A stretch of DNA of 64,000 nt from Certhia americana (GCA_018697195.1 CM031857.1:91328461-91392460); one strand, 5' to 3'; positions 32,721 to 46,215 are shown, counted from the first letter of the stretch. The notes: generated from the sequence alone by a model not told the origin. A program made the numbers and translations.

Positions 32721-33810
32721 TCCTGATATATTGCTAGCTGTTTAAATGAACATTTGCTGTTATTGGATTATTTTATAAAAATGTAGCTTTTAATTTTTAC
32801 CTTCATTTCCTTCTTATTATGATTGTAGTTCCCTTATTAAAGACAGAAGACTTTTATACTACTTGACACAATGCAGCAGCAAATAAAAATACTTCTTTGT
32901 TTTTTTCACCTAGAAGTCATTAAAAGAGTTTTTGTGGACAAGTGAATCCAGGTTCTGTACCAAGAGCTAGTGATAACTGGGTAAGAACTGTTAAAAGAAA
33001 CACAGAGGAAGCACTAAACAACTGTGTGAAGGTGATAGAAAAGGCAAGCGGCCTTTATTTCCTGAAGCAGCATTTCTCACTCAAGGCTGAAATTCAATAG
33101 TAAAAACAAAGCAGAAGACTCTGCCCTCTGTGTGTGTGAAATTTGGATGTGTTGGGCTGATGAGGATTCAGTGCCACGGGCAGCAAGGCAGGTGCTGGTG
33201 CAGGCAGCGCTGGTGGCTGCAGAGATGTGCTACCTGCTGGAAAGGCAGGACCAGCTCTGGGGCTGGCACGTCTACCAAGGAGACCAGGAAAAAGTTTTGC
33301 AGGCTTTAGGAGCTCGCATTGAGGCAAAATACTACCCAGCAAAAGAAGGGGGAGAGGGAAAAGCACAGGCACTGATATGGCCACACGGAGGCTGTGGTTT
33401 GCAAAATGACTGTGAGGCAAGGAGAGGACTTCAGCTGGCAGAATTGTTCCCAGGGAAAATTTCCCACGATTTCACTGCAAGTTCTGCCAATATGAAAACG
33501 AGGACTGGTCTCATGTGAGGTTCCACAATCACCTCACCGCACCAATGCAGAACCACACATTACATTCAGGAAGGGTATGCAAGCTCTACGCTAAACCCAC
33601 AACAAAGCTGATTTTGAAGCGGTTTTAATGATAGACAATCTGCATACCAATTGACTCATTTGCGTATACAATAGCTTGGAACAATACCAGAGAAATATGT
33701 AAAAAGTCTGCAATGCTGTATGACAATAGCTTCCAAGTATGCTGACCTTCGGCAAACGAAACAAGTGAAAAGTACAGTACTCTTTTGATGAGGCATTAAT
33801 GAAGGATTAG
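32721..33810. other. Intergenic stretch before the CpG island
   Basis: The 33.13-33.52 kb part is GC-richer and open for 128 codons on plus and 108 on minus. Neither product shows a family motif. No splice structure could be established, so no gene is called. Confidence 0.5.
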
Positions 33811-34046
33811 GAGCGGATACAGCTGCATCACACGAGCGCTGTTTTCACTCCTCGTCTTCCCGGTAATTGCGGCAGAAGCGCTGAGAGGCGGGCAGCGAGC
33901 ACATGCCGTGACACAGCCGTGTTTCACCCGAGCCCCCCGGCCCCGCTCCGGCAGCGCCCGGAGCATCCCCGCTCCGGGACCAGCGGCCGCTGGAAAAGGG
34001 CTCCGGGAGCGCATCCCTGAGCCGCCACACCGCGGGAGGGGAAACT
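33811..34046. promoter_or_regulatory. Compact CpG island
   Basis: About 28 CpG dinucleotides by hand count in about 240 bp, in a neighbourhood where CpG is rare. The stretch is GC-rich with runs such as ccccccggccccgctccgg and the palindrome cagcggccgctg (NotI-type core) at about 33982-33993. No TATA box is obvious. CpG islands in bird DNA commonly mark promoters. Here no coding gene starts nearby, so a non-coding transcript or a developmental-gene regulatory island is possible. Strand is unknown. Confidence 0.65.
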
Positions 34047-35594
34047 GAAGGCAAGGATGGGAAGCCTAGAGAAAAACATTCTTGAAAAAGTGAGCAGGAA
34101 AGACATGAAAACGTGCGCAACTGCTTCGTCACCAGGGATCTGACATTGCGTGTAATAGCCGCAGAGAGCAGGGCTGGTGGAAGAGCTTCTAGGCTGGACC
34201 ACAGCATTTCTCTGTGCAAGACAATCTTCCAGTGTGCAACCGCCCCCATTCATTTCAAGAGATTTGAGCTGCTTGAAGTGGTGCTCAAACCCTCAGTGAC
34301 TACCTACGGTTTTGCTCTTACCCTGCTGTCCTCCCGACGTATCTGCCTCCAGAGTAGGGAGGCATACCATATATCTATGGAACATAAAGTACATATACGT
34401 ATATTTCCTTTTTTAGGTCATTACACCAAATAATGTGAATAATAATGTATTCAGTTGAATAAAATTGAAGTTGCCAGCATGCCAGGAGACTTCCTGTTTT
34501 AATGAACTGACTTTGAATGGTTCATTTCAGACACAATCTGGATCTGCTTCCTGACTCTTCCAGTGACACATACACAGGGTGTCCCCCATAAAGTAACTTT
34601 TCCAGATGAATCATTGCTCATTTTTTTTTTTTTTTTTGGTTGGTTGGTTGGTTAGTTTGGGGTTTTTTTTCCTGCAGAGTCATATGCTCTGGTTGGGTCC
34701 CAAGTATGCCTCTAGAATATGCCTTCCAGATAAATGATTACTTCTACTTTTCAATTTGGTTACTATTTCCTTCTGATCGCATGCCTCGATATCATTGTTT
34801 TTCAAAGATTAGTAGGGGTATAGGTGGGAGCATTATTCTCACTGGCATTTCTATTCCTCCAGTACCAAGTGTGGATAGTGTTTCAGCTTCAAGTTCAAAT
34901 TTTGGTAGCTTTGTGGTTCTTCTATACTTGTGGTGAAGCAAGGGTTCTTGCTGTTCCCTCCACAGAGTCCTGACAAAGATCACAGGGGTGGTATGTTTTC
35001 TTTCATTTTTTATTTTCAATGCAGGTCATTTCATTCTTCTGCCTTGGAATTTATCCAGGCTGCCAGCAATGCTGGCACAAGTGCAAGTGAGTGCAGCAAA
35101 GAGGCAAGAACAAAAAGATGAACTTCTGAAAGTTAATTTTTAGGTAGAAGAAAACTTTGATAGCAACATCACTCCTGATGTTGGAGCCACAACCACAACA
35201 ATATGCTTCGAACAGGTCTTAAATACTGGTGCTTGAGACAGCAGTATTTTACTAGATCTGTGCAGAAAATGATTTCCTGTAGGGTTCAGACTTGCCCTGA
35301 GCGAGCAGTTTAACCTTTCCACTGGTATTATTTAAGAGCCTCCTGGTGATTTTTTTCCTGTGGAGGTTGTTAACACACATCTTATCTATGTTATTTGCTA
35401 CTAATTAGCGGAAATCAAAAAACACTAGAATTTGCTGATAATGGTCAGGACCACAAAGTGCTTCATATGGCTGTATAAAGATATACAAACAGATACACAC
35501 TGCAGCCTTTCCTGTGCTCAAGTCATAAACAGTTTTTTCAACTGTCCAGTTATTGTATTCACAGCCAATATTCATGCAATTGTAGATTAATAGT
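34047..35594. other. Intergenic, no gene seen
   Basis: Unique sequence with a poly(T)/(TTGG)n tract at about 34620-34672. Open frames overlapping the CpG island on the minus strand (up to 134 codons) look like composition artefacts. Confidence 0.55.
34620..34655. repeat. Poly(T) followed by (GGTT)n microsatellite
   Basis: Seventeen or more T followed by about four GGTT units. A simple-sequence tract only. Confidence 0.85.
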
Positions 35595-35960
35595 ATCATA
35601 GAATATCCTGAATTGTAAGGAACCCACAAGAGGCATTGAAGCCCAACTTCTGACCCTGCACATGTCACCCCAAGAGTGACACCAAGCACCTGAGAGCATT
35701 GTCCAAACACTTCTCGAACTTTGTCAAATTTGAGGCTGTGATCACTTCCCTGAGGAGCCCATTCCCATGCACAACCACCCTCTGAGTGAAGAACTTTTGC
35801 CTGATATCCAAGCTAAAGCTCCCCTAACTCAGCTTCAGGCCATTCCCTTGTGTCCTCTCACTGGTCGCCAGAGTGAAGAGATCAGTTCCCACCCCCCTGC
35901 TTCCCCTTGTGAGGAAACTGTGACTGTGATGTTGTCTCCCCTCAGTCTCCTTTACATCAA
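35595..35960 (-). mobile_element. CR1 LINE 3'-terminal fragment, minus orientation
   Basis: The plus strand begins atcatagaat, the complement of the CR1 terminal octamers. It then runs through 'aggcattgaagcccaact', 'ccattcccatgcacaaccac', 'gagtgaagaacttttgcctgatatccaagctaaagctcccct', 'ttcaggccattcccttgtgtcctctcactgg' and 'tgatgttgtctcccctcagtctcct'. This is the standard order of an antisense CR1 3' region. About 360 bp, 5'-truncated and non-coding. Confidence 0.9.
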
Positions 35961-38900
35961 CTGCCTTGATGTCAAAAGACAGCATACGAGTATAAAATTT
36001 TCATGAGATGAAATTTGGGGCAGTCTGTCAAGCACTTTGGAGGACAAGATTCATAACTCAGAATGATTTTGGTACACTGAAGAGATGAACTGATATTAAA
36101 AAAAAAAAAAAGGAAAAAAATTGAATGCACAGTGCATATCACTGCATGTAAGAAGAAATCAATGCACTAATGTGGAGAACTTTTATTTCCAAGTGTCAGC
36201 ACCATAGGTTTCCAGGATTAGTAGCCTAATCTGAGCAAGTGACATGATCTCTTTCAGAAGCATCTTAGAGGAAACATCAAATGTAAGACATGGGAAGACT
36301 GGTAAAGCTTACAGTGGAATCCTATGACTGGCTTTGCACACTGGATTTCAAGGAAGAGGAAAGAAGGGAAGATAGCCATGCAGTGGTCTTACAGTACCTA
36401 AGAGGACAGATGATTATCCTGGCCTGGTCTGTGAAAGTTGTCAAGAAACTTAATTTGCCATAAAAATTTGTAGCCTAACTGCAAAACCCAAAATTCCTAA
36501 AGTAATTTAGCCGAGTTGATTTTCTGAGATCAGTCTGACAAAATGTGGTTGGATGGTGATGACAGCTGAGTTGAACTCTGGAGTGGCATAGGTCACTTGG
36601 CCTCAAACTCCTGCTGCTGTCACTTCATTTGTATATGAAATGGATATGCCTGAGCACAATTTCCACTGGGAAGTAAGTCCAATCTTGATCTGACAGCAGT
36701 TAATGGGAAATGGACCAAATGACTTTTTGAAGAGCCTTCTAGTCCAACACTGATATTTCAGAAACATCCTTTTTCTAGCCCTCAGTTACTGTATGAAGTC
36801 AGATGTGCTGCATTGGCATATGGTCTGTACTTATCCTGAGAAATGCTAGGGTGGTCTCAGTCAACGCAAGTTATGCAGAACCTTTGAGAGAAATGTAAAA
36901 CTTAAAATGGTTCTCAGCTGAGCAGGTAGCAAAGGGTGAACAAAATTTCTATTTCCATTGGCTCCTGTAGATATGTCTCATTATTATGTCCACCTCTGTT
37001 AATAATAACAGCAATAAAAACTCCCCCCAACCTACTAATCTAGAGCACCTGCAAGTTTGTGGCAGATGAGCTTTCTGGCAGTGTCAGCTCTCAGCTACCT
37101 TTTGCTGTTACTCTGAGATGTATGTGGGGTGTCAGGTTACACCAGGTTCTCCTGCTTTATCAGTTGGGGTATTTTGTTTTCAGTTTGTTTCACCTGCTCT
37201 TCATTTCCAACACAGTACCTGTACAGACCCATAGTTCTGCACAAGAAAAAAGGAAAGTAAAGCGAGAGTGAGGGAAGACTAGTTAATCAGTTAATCTGTC
37301 TTCTTTAACAGTTATCCTCTTTCCTGTGGTAGAAGTGAACTAGAGCCAGGTTCAATTCCTTTTTGCATGCCAGCAAAATGTGCTAAATTCACTTGTGTAT
37401 CTGCCAACATCTACATTTGGGTTTGGGTTTTTTTTGTTTTTTTTTTTTTTTTTTCCTTCTTTGTCTCCAAGGGAACTTAACTCCTGTAAATCTTTTTAGC
37501 ACACTGAATTCTTTGGTAGGAGAGGCGTAGGGTGCCATCAGAATAACACTGGATAATCAACCCCAAGAGAGTGTCTAGGAAAGATGATCACTAGAAACAT
37601 TAGTGATAAAATTTCTGCTTATGTCTCAGTCATAGGAGCAGTTTAAAAATACCTTATTGTGAAACCCATGGACATGTTAATGGGTAGACTGACTATAAAG
37701 ACCATGAAAATTTTAACCTAGGAGTCAAAAAAGCAAATGAAAAATTTTAACCAATTTGAACTTTCTTGGTAGGAAACAGAATTGGCTGTATCAATTATGA
37801 AGACTGGTCCAAAATTTCCTTGGTCTGTCTTAGTAAATAGCCAGTACCTGATGGTTTAGAAGATCATGGAAAAATCTTAAAATACAGTCTTGCCTCTATG
37901 ATGGTGAATAAATCATAACCACCATTTCATATGCCCCAACAGCTGGAATAAAAATTTAGGAAGAAAAGAGAAAGTAATTATCTGAAAAGAAGACTACTGC
38001 TCTGTTTTTCTTAACAGATACATCCATCTAGGCTAACTTTTCTGAATGAGTATCACCTCTGTTCAAACATCATGCTTTAAAGAGTACTGGGCTGATTTTC
38101 CTCCTCATTTTGAACACCCTCGGAAGCACATAAATTGCCATACTGGCTCAGCCCCAGGCTTTATTTACCACAGAGCTTTGTGCCGTAAAGGAATCATGCA
38201 AATGCAGCAAGTGATGGAGTTTCACCTGGTGCATTAAAGCAGAATGGAGTATACCAAACAGTTCCTGAGAAATTTTTGCTTATCCTGTTCTTTAAGAGCT
38301 TCAGCAATAAAAATGCTACAGTGTACTGTGTTGAACTTTTCCAGGGCTCTGCCATTGGGTTGGAAAGTTTTTTACTCACTTAAATCTCTAGGGGTTCTCT
38401 TCTCTTGCCTGACTTGGAGGATTTTCAAACCACCCAGGGATTTCTAAGTAATTCAAGCAGGAGGGCAGGCCTGAAGGTCAGTAAATTACAGTGGTTGAAT
38501 GTCTAAGCAAGAAGAGGCAGTGAATTGCATGGCTGGAGGTGCATGGAAAATAGAAAGGGATGAAAGTGTTTGATTAGAGAAGGTGGTGAACTGAGATTGT
38601 TGTGACTGAAACCAGAGGTTTTCACCTTACACATTTCTTTTCAAGACACCCACACTTGTTTCAAGTCAACTGAGCAGAAGCCAAACACAGCTGTATGGAT
38701 GTGGATGTGGGCAGGCTCATGAATTTTGGTAAATGTGGGTATGCTGCTGTTAGGTACAATTCATGCTCCTGGCAACCTCAGATAAGAAAAGGGAAGAAGA
38801 CAAGGGAAAAGTGTCCTGTGTGCAAAAAGTAAGTGTTTGTTGAAGTTTAAACATATTTTTCATAGAAAGCCAAGTTAAAGATAACTTGCTTTGTCAATCA

Positions 38901-41362
38901 CTGATTTTATTAACTTTGAGAGTATCCTTAGCTATATGGAGAGAGAGACCTGCAATTTGGCAATATACACTGCATACAAAGTAATAGCTTGTTTTAAAAC
39001 ACAAATGATGCTGACTATTATAATGGGAACTGTTTGCCAGATGAAAATAATGAAAGGGATGTAATTGGAGAAGTATACAACAGTGGCTAATATGCTATTA
39101 TTTGCAAAGAGATATTACAACTTATAATCTTCTTTCATGGGTTTACCTTGTTAGTGTTTAATCAGGCATGTGAGTGTATTCAGGTGTTAAACCATTCTAT
39201 TAGCTAGGAAAATTGCACTATTATTTACTGAACTGTTTGTGATATATTGTTGTTGGGGTTTTTACTTTGTATTTCTTGTCTTTGTGCAGTTAATGCAATT
39301 GTTCTTTCTACTTCTGTCTTGTATGATGGCTTGTAAAGTGCTACTAGGGCAAATTAGCCAGGTAATAATCATGCTTTTGGGTTTTTTTTTCTTAATAAGT
39401 TATATGAACTAATTTTATATCACATCGTGGTTTTTGGAAGGCATCGAGATATAAGATGGTGCCTTTGAGCTATTATGGACTTTCCATAAAGTTTTAAAAA
39501 ATATGTAAGAACACATAATACAGAAGTGAAAACACATGGTCCTCTCCATCCTTCTAGCAAAGAATGAAACATAGAAGGCTGGTGGTGGACTAACCCTGCA
39601 TGGGTGGAAGTGCTTGCAGAGCAATCTGACTGTGGAGATAACCTTCCTTAGCTGGGGTTTTGTGGAGGCAGGCCAGTTCCAGGAAGGCTGTCAAGAACAA
39701 GGAAGGATCAGTGTACCTGTGTAGTAACAGATCCAGGAGCCCATAACTTTTCTGGGGGAGTATTGGGAGATAGGGCTGCAGTACCCACGAAAGCATAGCA
39801 GCATCCACAAGGGCAACACGGATAGAATTCCTCCTCTGCCCTTCAGATCTTGCCTTGCACAAGGAAGGATGCAATTAAGCAAAGCTTCCAGTATTTAATT
39901 ACTAGGTGCTACCACCAACTACTCTGAGGCCAGAAATTTCACATCCCTTCTTGAATTACCCACTTATACTTGTAAACAGTAACGCCTTCTTGGAGTGAGC
40001 TGTAGTGCTGCTGGCAGGGAAAGAGGAAGTGAAAATCCAGAGGACATGGGTAACAAAAGAAGCAGTCTGTGGACACAAGACTATACAACCTGTTTACACA
40101 ACATATAAATATGGGGCAGTCCCATTGTATGACAAAGAAAAGAGAAGTGGTGTTACACCCTGTGGTTAACATGACAACATGTAGTTAGAGTATTTAATGA
40201 TTACCAGTCATTTAGCTTACTTTTTTCACCATTTTAAAGATCACTTGTTTAATACACAGCATTGAAGACTAAAAAGGATCTTCCCTCTAAGATGATTTGG
40301 GAATGGAAAATTAGGGGTGATCTTGATAAATCCAGTATAGGAACATTGAGTCATATACACTAAAATTAGTTTTCACTTGAAAAGGGGAGTTCACTAAAGG
40401 AGGTGGAAAGACTCTTGTAACTTTTGGTGAAGTGAGGAATTCACCCAAGGGGACCATGTTCTTGTGAAGGGGACACCCATCTGAAGTGAGTGCTGAACCT
40501 GAGTCAATCTTGTGAAGATGCACTGAGAGCATTGCTGGACAGATCCTGGGGTTTACACCTCCAGGCTTGCTGTAGAACACATTTTCAGGGTTGGCCTAAA
40601 ATCTTTGTTCGGTAAAACCTTTTCAGTGGAGAACAGGATCTTGATATTTTCCCTAACACAGTGATTTCAGATCAGATTCTGGATCTGGATTCTGGCCAGA
40701 ATAAATAAAATGCATTGGATGGGCCGGATCACAGGAAGTCTGGGGATACAGCTCAGTAGGTGAAGTCAGAACGCCCCAGTACAGAGCCTCAGGCCAAATA
40801 CAGTCATGTTCTGACCACAGTGGAAAGACACCCTCAAGACTATGAGTTTTGGCTAGCAATTTATGTCTGAAAAGGCAATATCTTGAGACAAAAAAGAAAG
40901 TGTGGTAAAGTACAGTATGTTGTTATGGGAAGTGTTTTAATGGAGTGAAATCAAAACAATCTTGAAAATTAATTTGTATGAATTTCAAAATTGCCTTTGC
41001 TGACAGAGCTCTGTCCTCATCTGCTTTACTAAGAAAATTTACTGAAATGCAGATAGTTCCAGAAGATACTGCAGAATTCTTTATAAACTTTAGGTTTCTT
41101 TGCTAAACCTCTGTTCTGTCAAAAGTGATCCTAATTATCTGACGTTTAATGTCATCCATCAGACCAGCTTTTCATTCTTTGCATGCTGTTTCAAGAACTC
41201 TGATCCTTAATTTAATTAATGAATCATTGCTTCCTGAGTTATTAGCTGCATCTGTTCCTCTTCACTTTTTAAAACAATTGCAAAATTTTTTTCACTTGTC
41301 TCCTAGAAAATAAATGCTGAAAATTGGTTGAGATGCTCAAAAGAGGTATTGCTTTCAAGCCA
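35961..41362. other. Intergenic desert, no gene seen
   Basis: Unique AT-rich sequence with A runs near 36098-36120 and a T-rich tract at about 37430-37454. The 38.87-39.2 kb piece is AT-rich with several homeodomain-like TAAT words and might be a conserved non-coding element, but nothing decisive is visible. The 39.56-39.88 kb piece has a 94-codon minus frame without recognisable content. Confidence 0.55.
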
Positions 41363-41403
41363 CTCCCTTCCCCTTCCCCTTCCCCTTCCCCTTCCCCTCC
41401 CCC
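41363..41403. repeat. (CCCTTC)n polypyrimidine microsatellite
   Basis: About six tandem CCCTTC units with a closing cccctcccc. Pure pyrimidine on the plus strand for about 40 bases, a type able to adopt triplex (H-DNA) structure. Confidence 0.9.
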
Positions 41404-44400
41404 TGGGGATGAATGTGACTCCTTTCATGCCCTTGAAGATTCTGTGGGGTCAGTTGCAAGCTATTTTATCTGTGGTCTCTCTTCTAATGGCATCTGTGTC
41501 CCAGTGAAATCTGGGAACATTTTGACATCCAGTGTTTTAACTCATATTGCAGCTAATTAATTCATGCCAGTGAGACACTTTGAAAGGATAAAAAACACTT
41601 ACTTAATATTGTTCTTTTTAATGATTTACTGGTCTTAACTCACATGAACTTTGAATTAGAGGGTTTCTCTCTTTGTAATCTGAAATCCATCTTGTCAAAG
41701 ATTGACAAGTTGTTTCCACTTTTCAGAACATGCCTTCTCAGTTTTGGCTTAACTCTGCTATTCACTGAATGAAACACCATGAAAACGTGAGCTCACCAAA
41801 GTCAGCAGGGACCAAGAGTCCGTACAGAAAATGTCACCTCAGCCACGACTGCACTCCTAAAAATGGAGGATGCAAAAAATGGTTTTAGGAATTTGTATGA
41901 AGGACCCAGGATTAACTTCCCACTTATGGGATCTGGTCTGGCTTCCTGCATATTTTTGACCAGCCTTGTTCTCCAGCGCTGTGAGGCACGATCCAAACTC
42001 AGCCACCTGGGACTGCCACCTGCACAAGGGCAGCTGGAGCCAGGGGTGTGCGCTGGGGTGTACACAGCATTTACACCTGATCTAAATGTGCCTAGAAAAT
42101 AACACTATACTGTGCCTTGGGCAAATGGTATTTTCATCCAGAACTTCCAAACACTCTATTTCTACTGAAGGCATAAGGAGGTGCCACAGATCACCATATC
42201 TGCAAAAAATTAATTTGCAGGAGTAAGGCTGAGTTTCTGATTAAAGTAAGACAGGGACCTAAAACCAGAATAACTTTCATCCACAAGCTGTGGCTTCCTT
42301 TCAAACTGGTTTCCTGAGCTGTGTTCCCAGGGGATATCAAAGTGAAGGTGGTGGGATGAAGGAGGACACTGTGCTTAGGTCTTACCCCTGACATAGCACA
42401 GGACATGGTTACGCTGGCACTTAAGATCATGTGAGCATTCCATGTAGAGGCTGGCTCAGGCAAGGCTGCAATGAACAGACACTTCCCAAAAACATGTTGA
42501 GAAATCATTTTAATTGTGTCCATTGTTAAAATAGGTGGTTTTACCTTAAGCAGTGATATTATTATTATTTGTTATGCATATTATCATACTGCCTACTTGC
42601 ACTTGTGTGTTATTTGAAAGTTAATTATACCTCTCATCCTTTCATCGTCTCCACTAATTTTCAATTTTAATGCATTAATGTGTTATTCTTGTATGACATG
42701 TATCCTAGATGCAGGAATAAAAATTAAATTGAAATCTTAAGGTAAAAAGAAGGTTCATCTCAGTTAATTAATATTTACCTCCAGAAGAACACTGACTAAT
42801 TACACTGGTGCTGTAGTGGGGAGAGACCTGTATGAAGCTGGTTACCCATTATCTGCCCAGCCTAAGGAGCAATCCCAGCCCCTGTGAGCTGATGAGAGTC
42901 CTTGAGAGGCTCCCAGCTGCAGAGAAAGCACAGATGCTTTCTCCCTCTGTACTGTGCTGCTGAGGTACCAGCACAGAGCCAGCACCAGCAGCTGGAGGCA
43001 AACAGCCCAGGCTGGTGAACAGGCAGATTTTGTGTGGTGCCCTGCAGCACCACGGTAGGGTGAGCACCTTTCTGCTCCTGCCTGTGCCTTTGCCTGGGCT
43101 GCAGTGTGAGCTGGTGCTGGGGAGGTGCATGTGGCACCTCAGCACAGGAGATTCACAGCACCACTTCTCTTGGAGGGACTGCGTGCCCTGGATCCCAATG
43201 AGTGCCTACCAATCCACTTTCCTCTTAGGCTGAGGATGGCTGTGTCAGACTGCCTCCTTTCAACAGGTTACTGAGGAAATATAATAAATGGCACCTGCCA
43301 GCATGTCCTGGAGTCCCTAATTTGGGCCTGACCCCAATTATCTTAAGGTAAATGGGGTTCTCCTATACTGGGAAGGTGTGTGGCACCCTGGTGAGACAGT
43401 TCTACTTGTCTGTCTGCTGTGATCCTCCAGCATCACAGCACAGCAGCCCTGTGATCCAGCAGAAACAGGGACCTGAGCTTGGGAAGGTGGGGTCCAATCC
43501 TTAGTGAAATTTCATCCCTGCTGACTTTATTTTGGGCAAACTATTTCAATTTCTCCTACACCAACAGACCTTGCCAGGTTGGATGCTAGCTGGTCTTACC
43601 AAAGTCTGTGGATAAACAACTCAATGGCAGCCCTGGAAACAGGGTGTTCCTTGTGCAGATGGTCTTGTGTGTGCTGCTGAGGAGCTGGCTGGCATTAGGA
43701 GAAGAACCTGAGTCCAGAGCTGTGAGATTCCCACAGACAGTACACGAGGGAATGGCTGCAGTCATAACCTATACCCTGTTGGCAGTGCTGGGATGGGGAT
43801 TCCTTCCCCCGTGCACATGCCCTCACTAGAACCAGCAATATAATCATCATGCAGCCAAAACAAAAAATCACCCTCTTTTCCATGCAAAGGACCATTCTAT
43901 ATGTACCTCAAGTATGTCTTGTCTTGATGGCCTAACAAACTCACAGGATTGAGTAGGCATCTTTTCTCTAAATCACTTTTGGCAGATCTTTTCATTAATC
44001 ATTGCTGATCTGAACAGTTTGATTCCACTGAAATATGTAAAGCATGTGTTCAGTGACTGACTTAGTTATGGAGTCACCATTTAGTCCAGAGGTTAAACAC
44101 AAAGTTGTATTACACACAGAGTATTGCTAAAATAACCCCAGGCTTTTAGTTTTGATTTCCACTTTATTGATTTGCACTAGGTAAATTTAATTCCAAATAT
44201 TAGAGATGGCTGAGATAGACATTCAATTTTGTTATTGTAGTGAAGAAACCATTAGGAAAATGGAGTAGTAAAGGTCACAGCAATCTTTTCTGGAATGAAG
44301 AACCAATTTTATTCAGAGGTCAGATTTGTACCAAAAACTCTACAGCACTCTCCTTTTGTCATTATTTAAGCATTTACATGTTTTCATTGATATACAACAA

Positions 44401-45439
44401 TAGTGAAACATGACATTGCTCAACAGAAAATAGAAAAGTGTGAAAGAGCTTCTTTCCTTCCACGCATGGGCTGTGTATGTCCCATGTTATGCAAGCAATT
44501 TCCTATGTTATCTTGCTTGCACTCCTGGATTTACTCTGTTGTGGCTCTCGACAACAGCAAGCTTCTCTTTGATCTCAGGCATATTTCCAGGCATGGTGTT
44601 GACATCAGTGTGTTAAAAGGAGCCTGATGAGGACTGGGTCTCCTCCTGACTTTTCCGCAGACTCCTTGAATAACTCTGGGTAAGTGCTAAGGAGGCTTTG
44701 TTCCTTCATTAGCCAAAACAGGGCAAGCAGAGCACCTACGTTTCCTGAGGTTGAGGTATACATAATCCTTTTCTATACAGAAATATGTATGAACTGCAAA
44801 CACAAAATAAATATCTCTAACTATACTTCTTCCTCCTTTTAACACACTGAGTTATCACTAAGTCTATAATTTAATTGTCCTGGGTGAGCATCAGACGTAA
44901 TGCTTATTTACATAATATAAAATTACATATGTTGAGGATTTAACTTTCTGCTTACCATCCTGTCCACCAAGGGTCCCTTCCACACTTACATCCCACAGGA
45001 CTGTCCCTGTTTGATTCATATACTGTATCTTTCTTAAAGGGAAAAATGGGCATAAAAGCAAATATTCTACAAAGGGCTGATAAGAAATTTTCCTGTGATT
45101 TGTATGAGTGCCAAGATCAATTGCCTAAAGTGTGTGAAGAAACATGCTTTCCTAAAATTTCCTCAGAAGCGGACTAAACCTACGGAATAATTTATATGCT
45201 CATTTCTTCAGTTGCTCTACTGAGTAAAAGTAAAAACATTTTTTATTATATCAACGCATTTTAATTATAACATATTGTATTAAATTTTCTGGTTTAGATT
45301 TTAAGCCCTTTTGTGCCATTGGTGTGCCAGTGATTTTCAAATGTTACTTTGTCTGAAATACACAGTAAGATGGCAAATGGCTTCAGAACCCTGGATTAGC
45401 TGTCACTGATGGCATAAGTCTGTCAATAGCAGCCGGTAA
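41404..45439. other. Intergenic desert, no gene seen
   Basis: Unique sequence. The 42.53-42.79 kb part is dense in TAAT/ATTA words. The 42.84-43.6 kb part is GC-richer, with 98- and 91-codon minus frames that overlap each other and carry no motif. No gene called. Confidence 0.55.
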
Positions 45440-45700
45440 ATGCAGGAGACTGACTTTCCCCTCTTATATTTATTTATAACTGCCATTTCAGAATAGCAAT
45501 AAGACACTGCAGGCCATGCATTTTGAAGGGATTATTGCACTTCTCTTATGACTAAAGTCACCTGCCCTTTAGCCTTGTGTCTTATAACACCTCCTGAGGA
45601 GTTCAGCAGTAGTCCAGAAATGACAGCATGCTGTGTCCTATAGCTTCAATATATTTAGCTTGATCATATGGAAAAATAATGACAAAGCAAGGGAATGTGC
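45440..45700. promoter_or_regulatory. Candidate conserved non-coding element
   Basis: Unique, low-repeat sequence of balanced composition. It includes TTTATTTATAA, GGGATTATTGCAC and CTTATAACACC words, with homeodomain/HOX-like sites spaced through it. It lies in the presumed SOX1-side desert. The call rests on sequence texture only. No alignment was available. Confidence 0.3.
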
Positions 45701-45949
45701 AAGAAACCCACCCCAGCTATTCCATTCTTTTTCCATTCTTTTTAAACCAACTTACAAGCAAAATAATTTGCAGTTTGCCAACTGTTTGTTAAAATGTACA
45801 TGAAACATGAAAGAATTATTTCCCTATTACGGTTATGGTGTCTTGCAGTATATATGAAATACCAACCTTTTAGTACAGTTTGAATTGTTGTATAACATAG
45901 AAATAAAACTAAATTCTTAAAAGCGTTAAACAGTTCCATTCTGCCTTAA

Positions 45950-46215
45950 ATTGCCACTGTCATTCAATTCATTAGATGAGTTTATGGAGTTACAATATGT
46001 CTGTAATTTATAGCCTGCTTACTGACAAAGCTTAATGCTAACATATGCCTAATTTGCCGGGGTTATCTCAAGCCCCATTCATCTCCCCCACTAACAATAT
46101 GCTGCTGATTCCATGCTTCATGGATGAGGTACATGCGGTTTCATATTTAGTGCTATCAATCACAAGTAATTGCCTGCAGCTCCCCGCCTCAGTGTTCAAA
46201 GTGATTTCTTCTCTT
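45950..46215. promoter_or_regulatory. Candidate conserved non-coding element with SOX- and homeodomain-like sites
   Basis: Holds CATTCAATTCATTAGATG, an AACAATAT SOX-like word near 46093-46100, ATCAATCACAAGTAATTG near 46157-46174, and the 'gcttaatgctaac' word near 46028. The stretch is unique and free of repeats. It joins a GC-richer segment that is open for 220 codons (46045-46704). Regulatory function is inferred from motif density. Confidence 0.3.

Noticed and set aside
33796..34253. Minus-strand open frames of 72, 134 and 109 codons over the CpG island
   Set aside because: Three overlapping frames are open because CpG-rich DNA lacks stop codons. No recognisable protein or splice structure.
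42849..43145. 98- and 91-codon minus frames in GC-richer DNA
   Set aside because: Two overlapping frames with no motif and no splice context.
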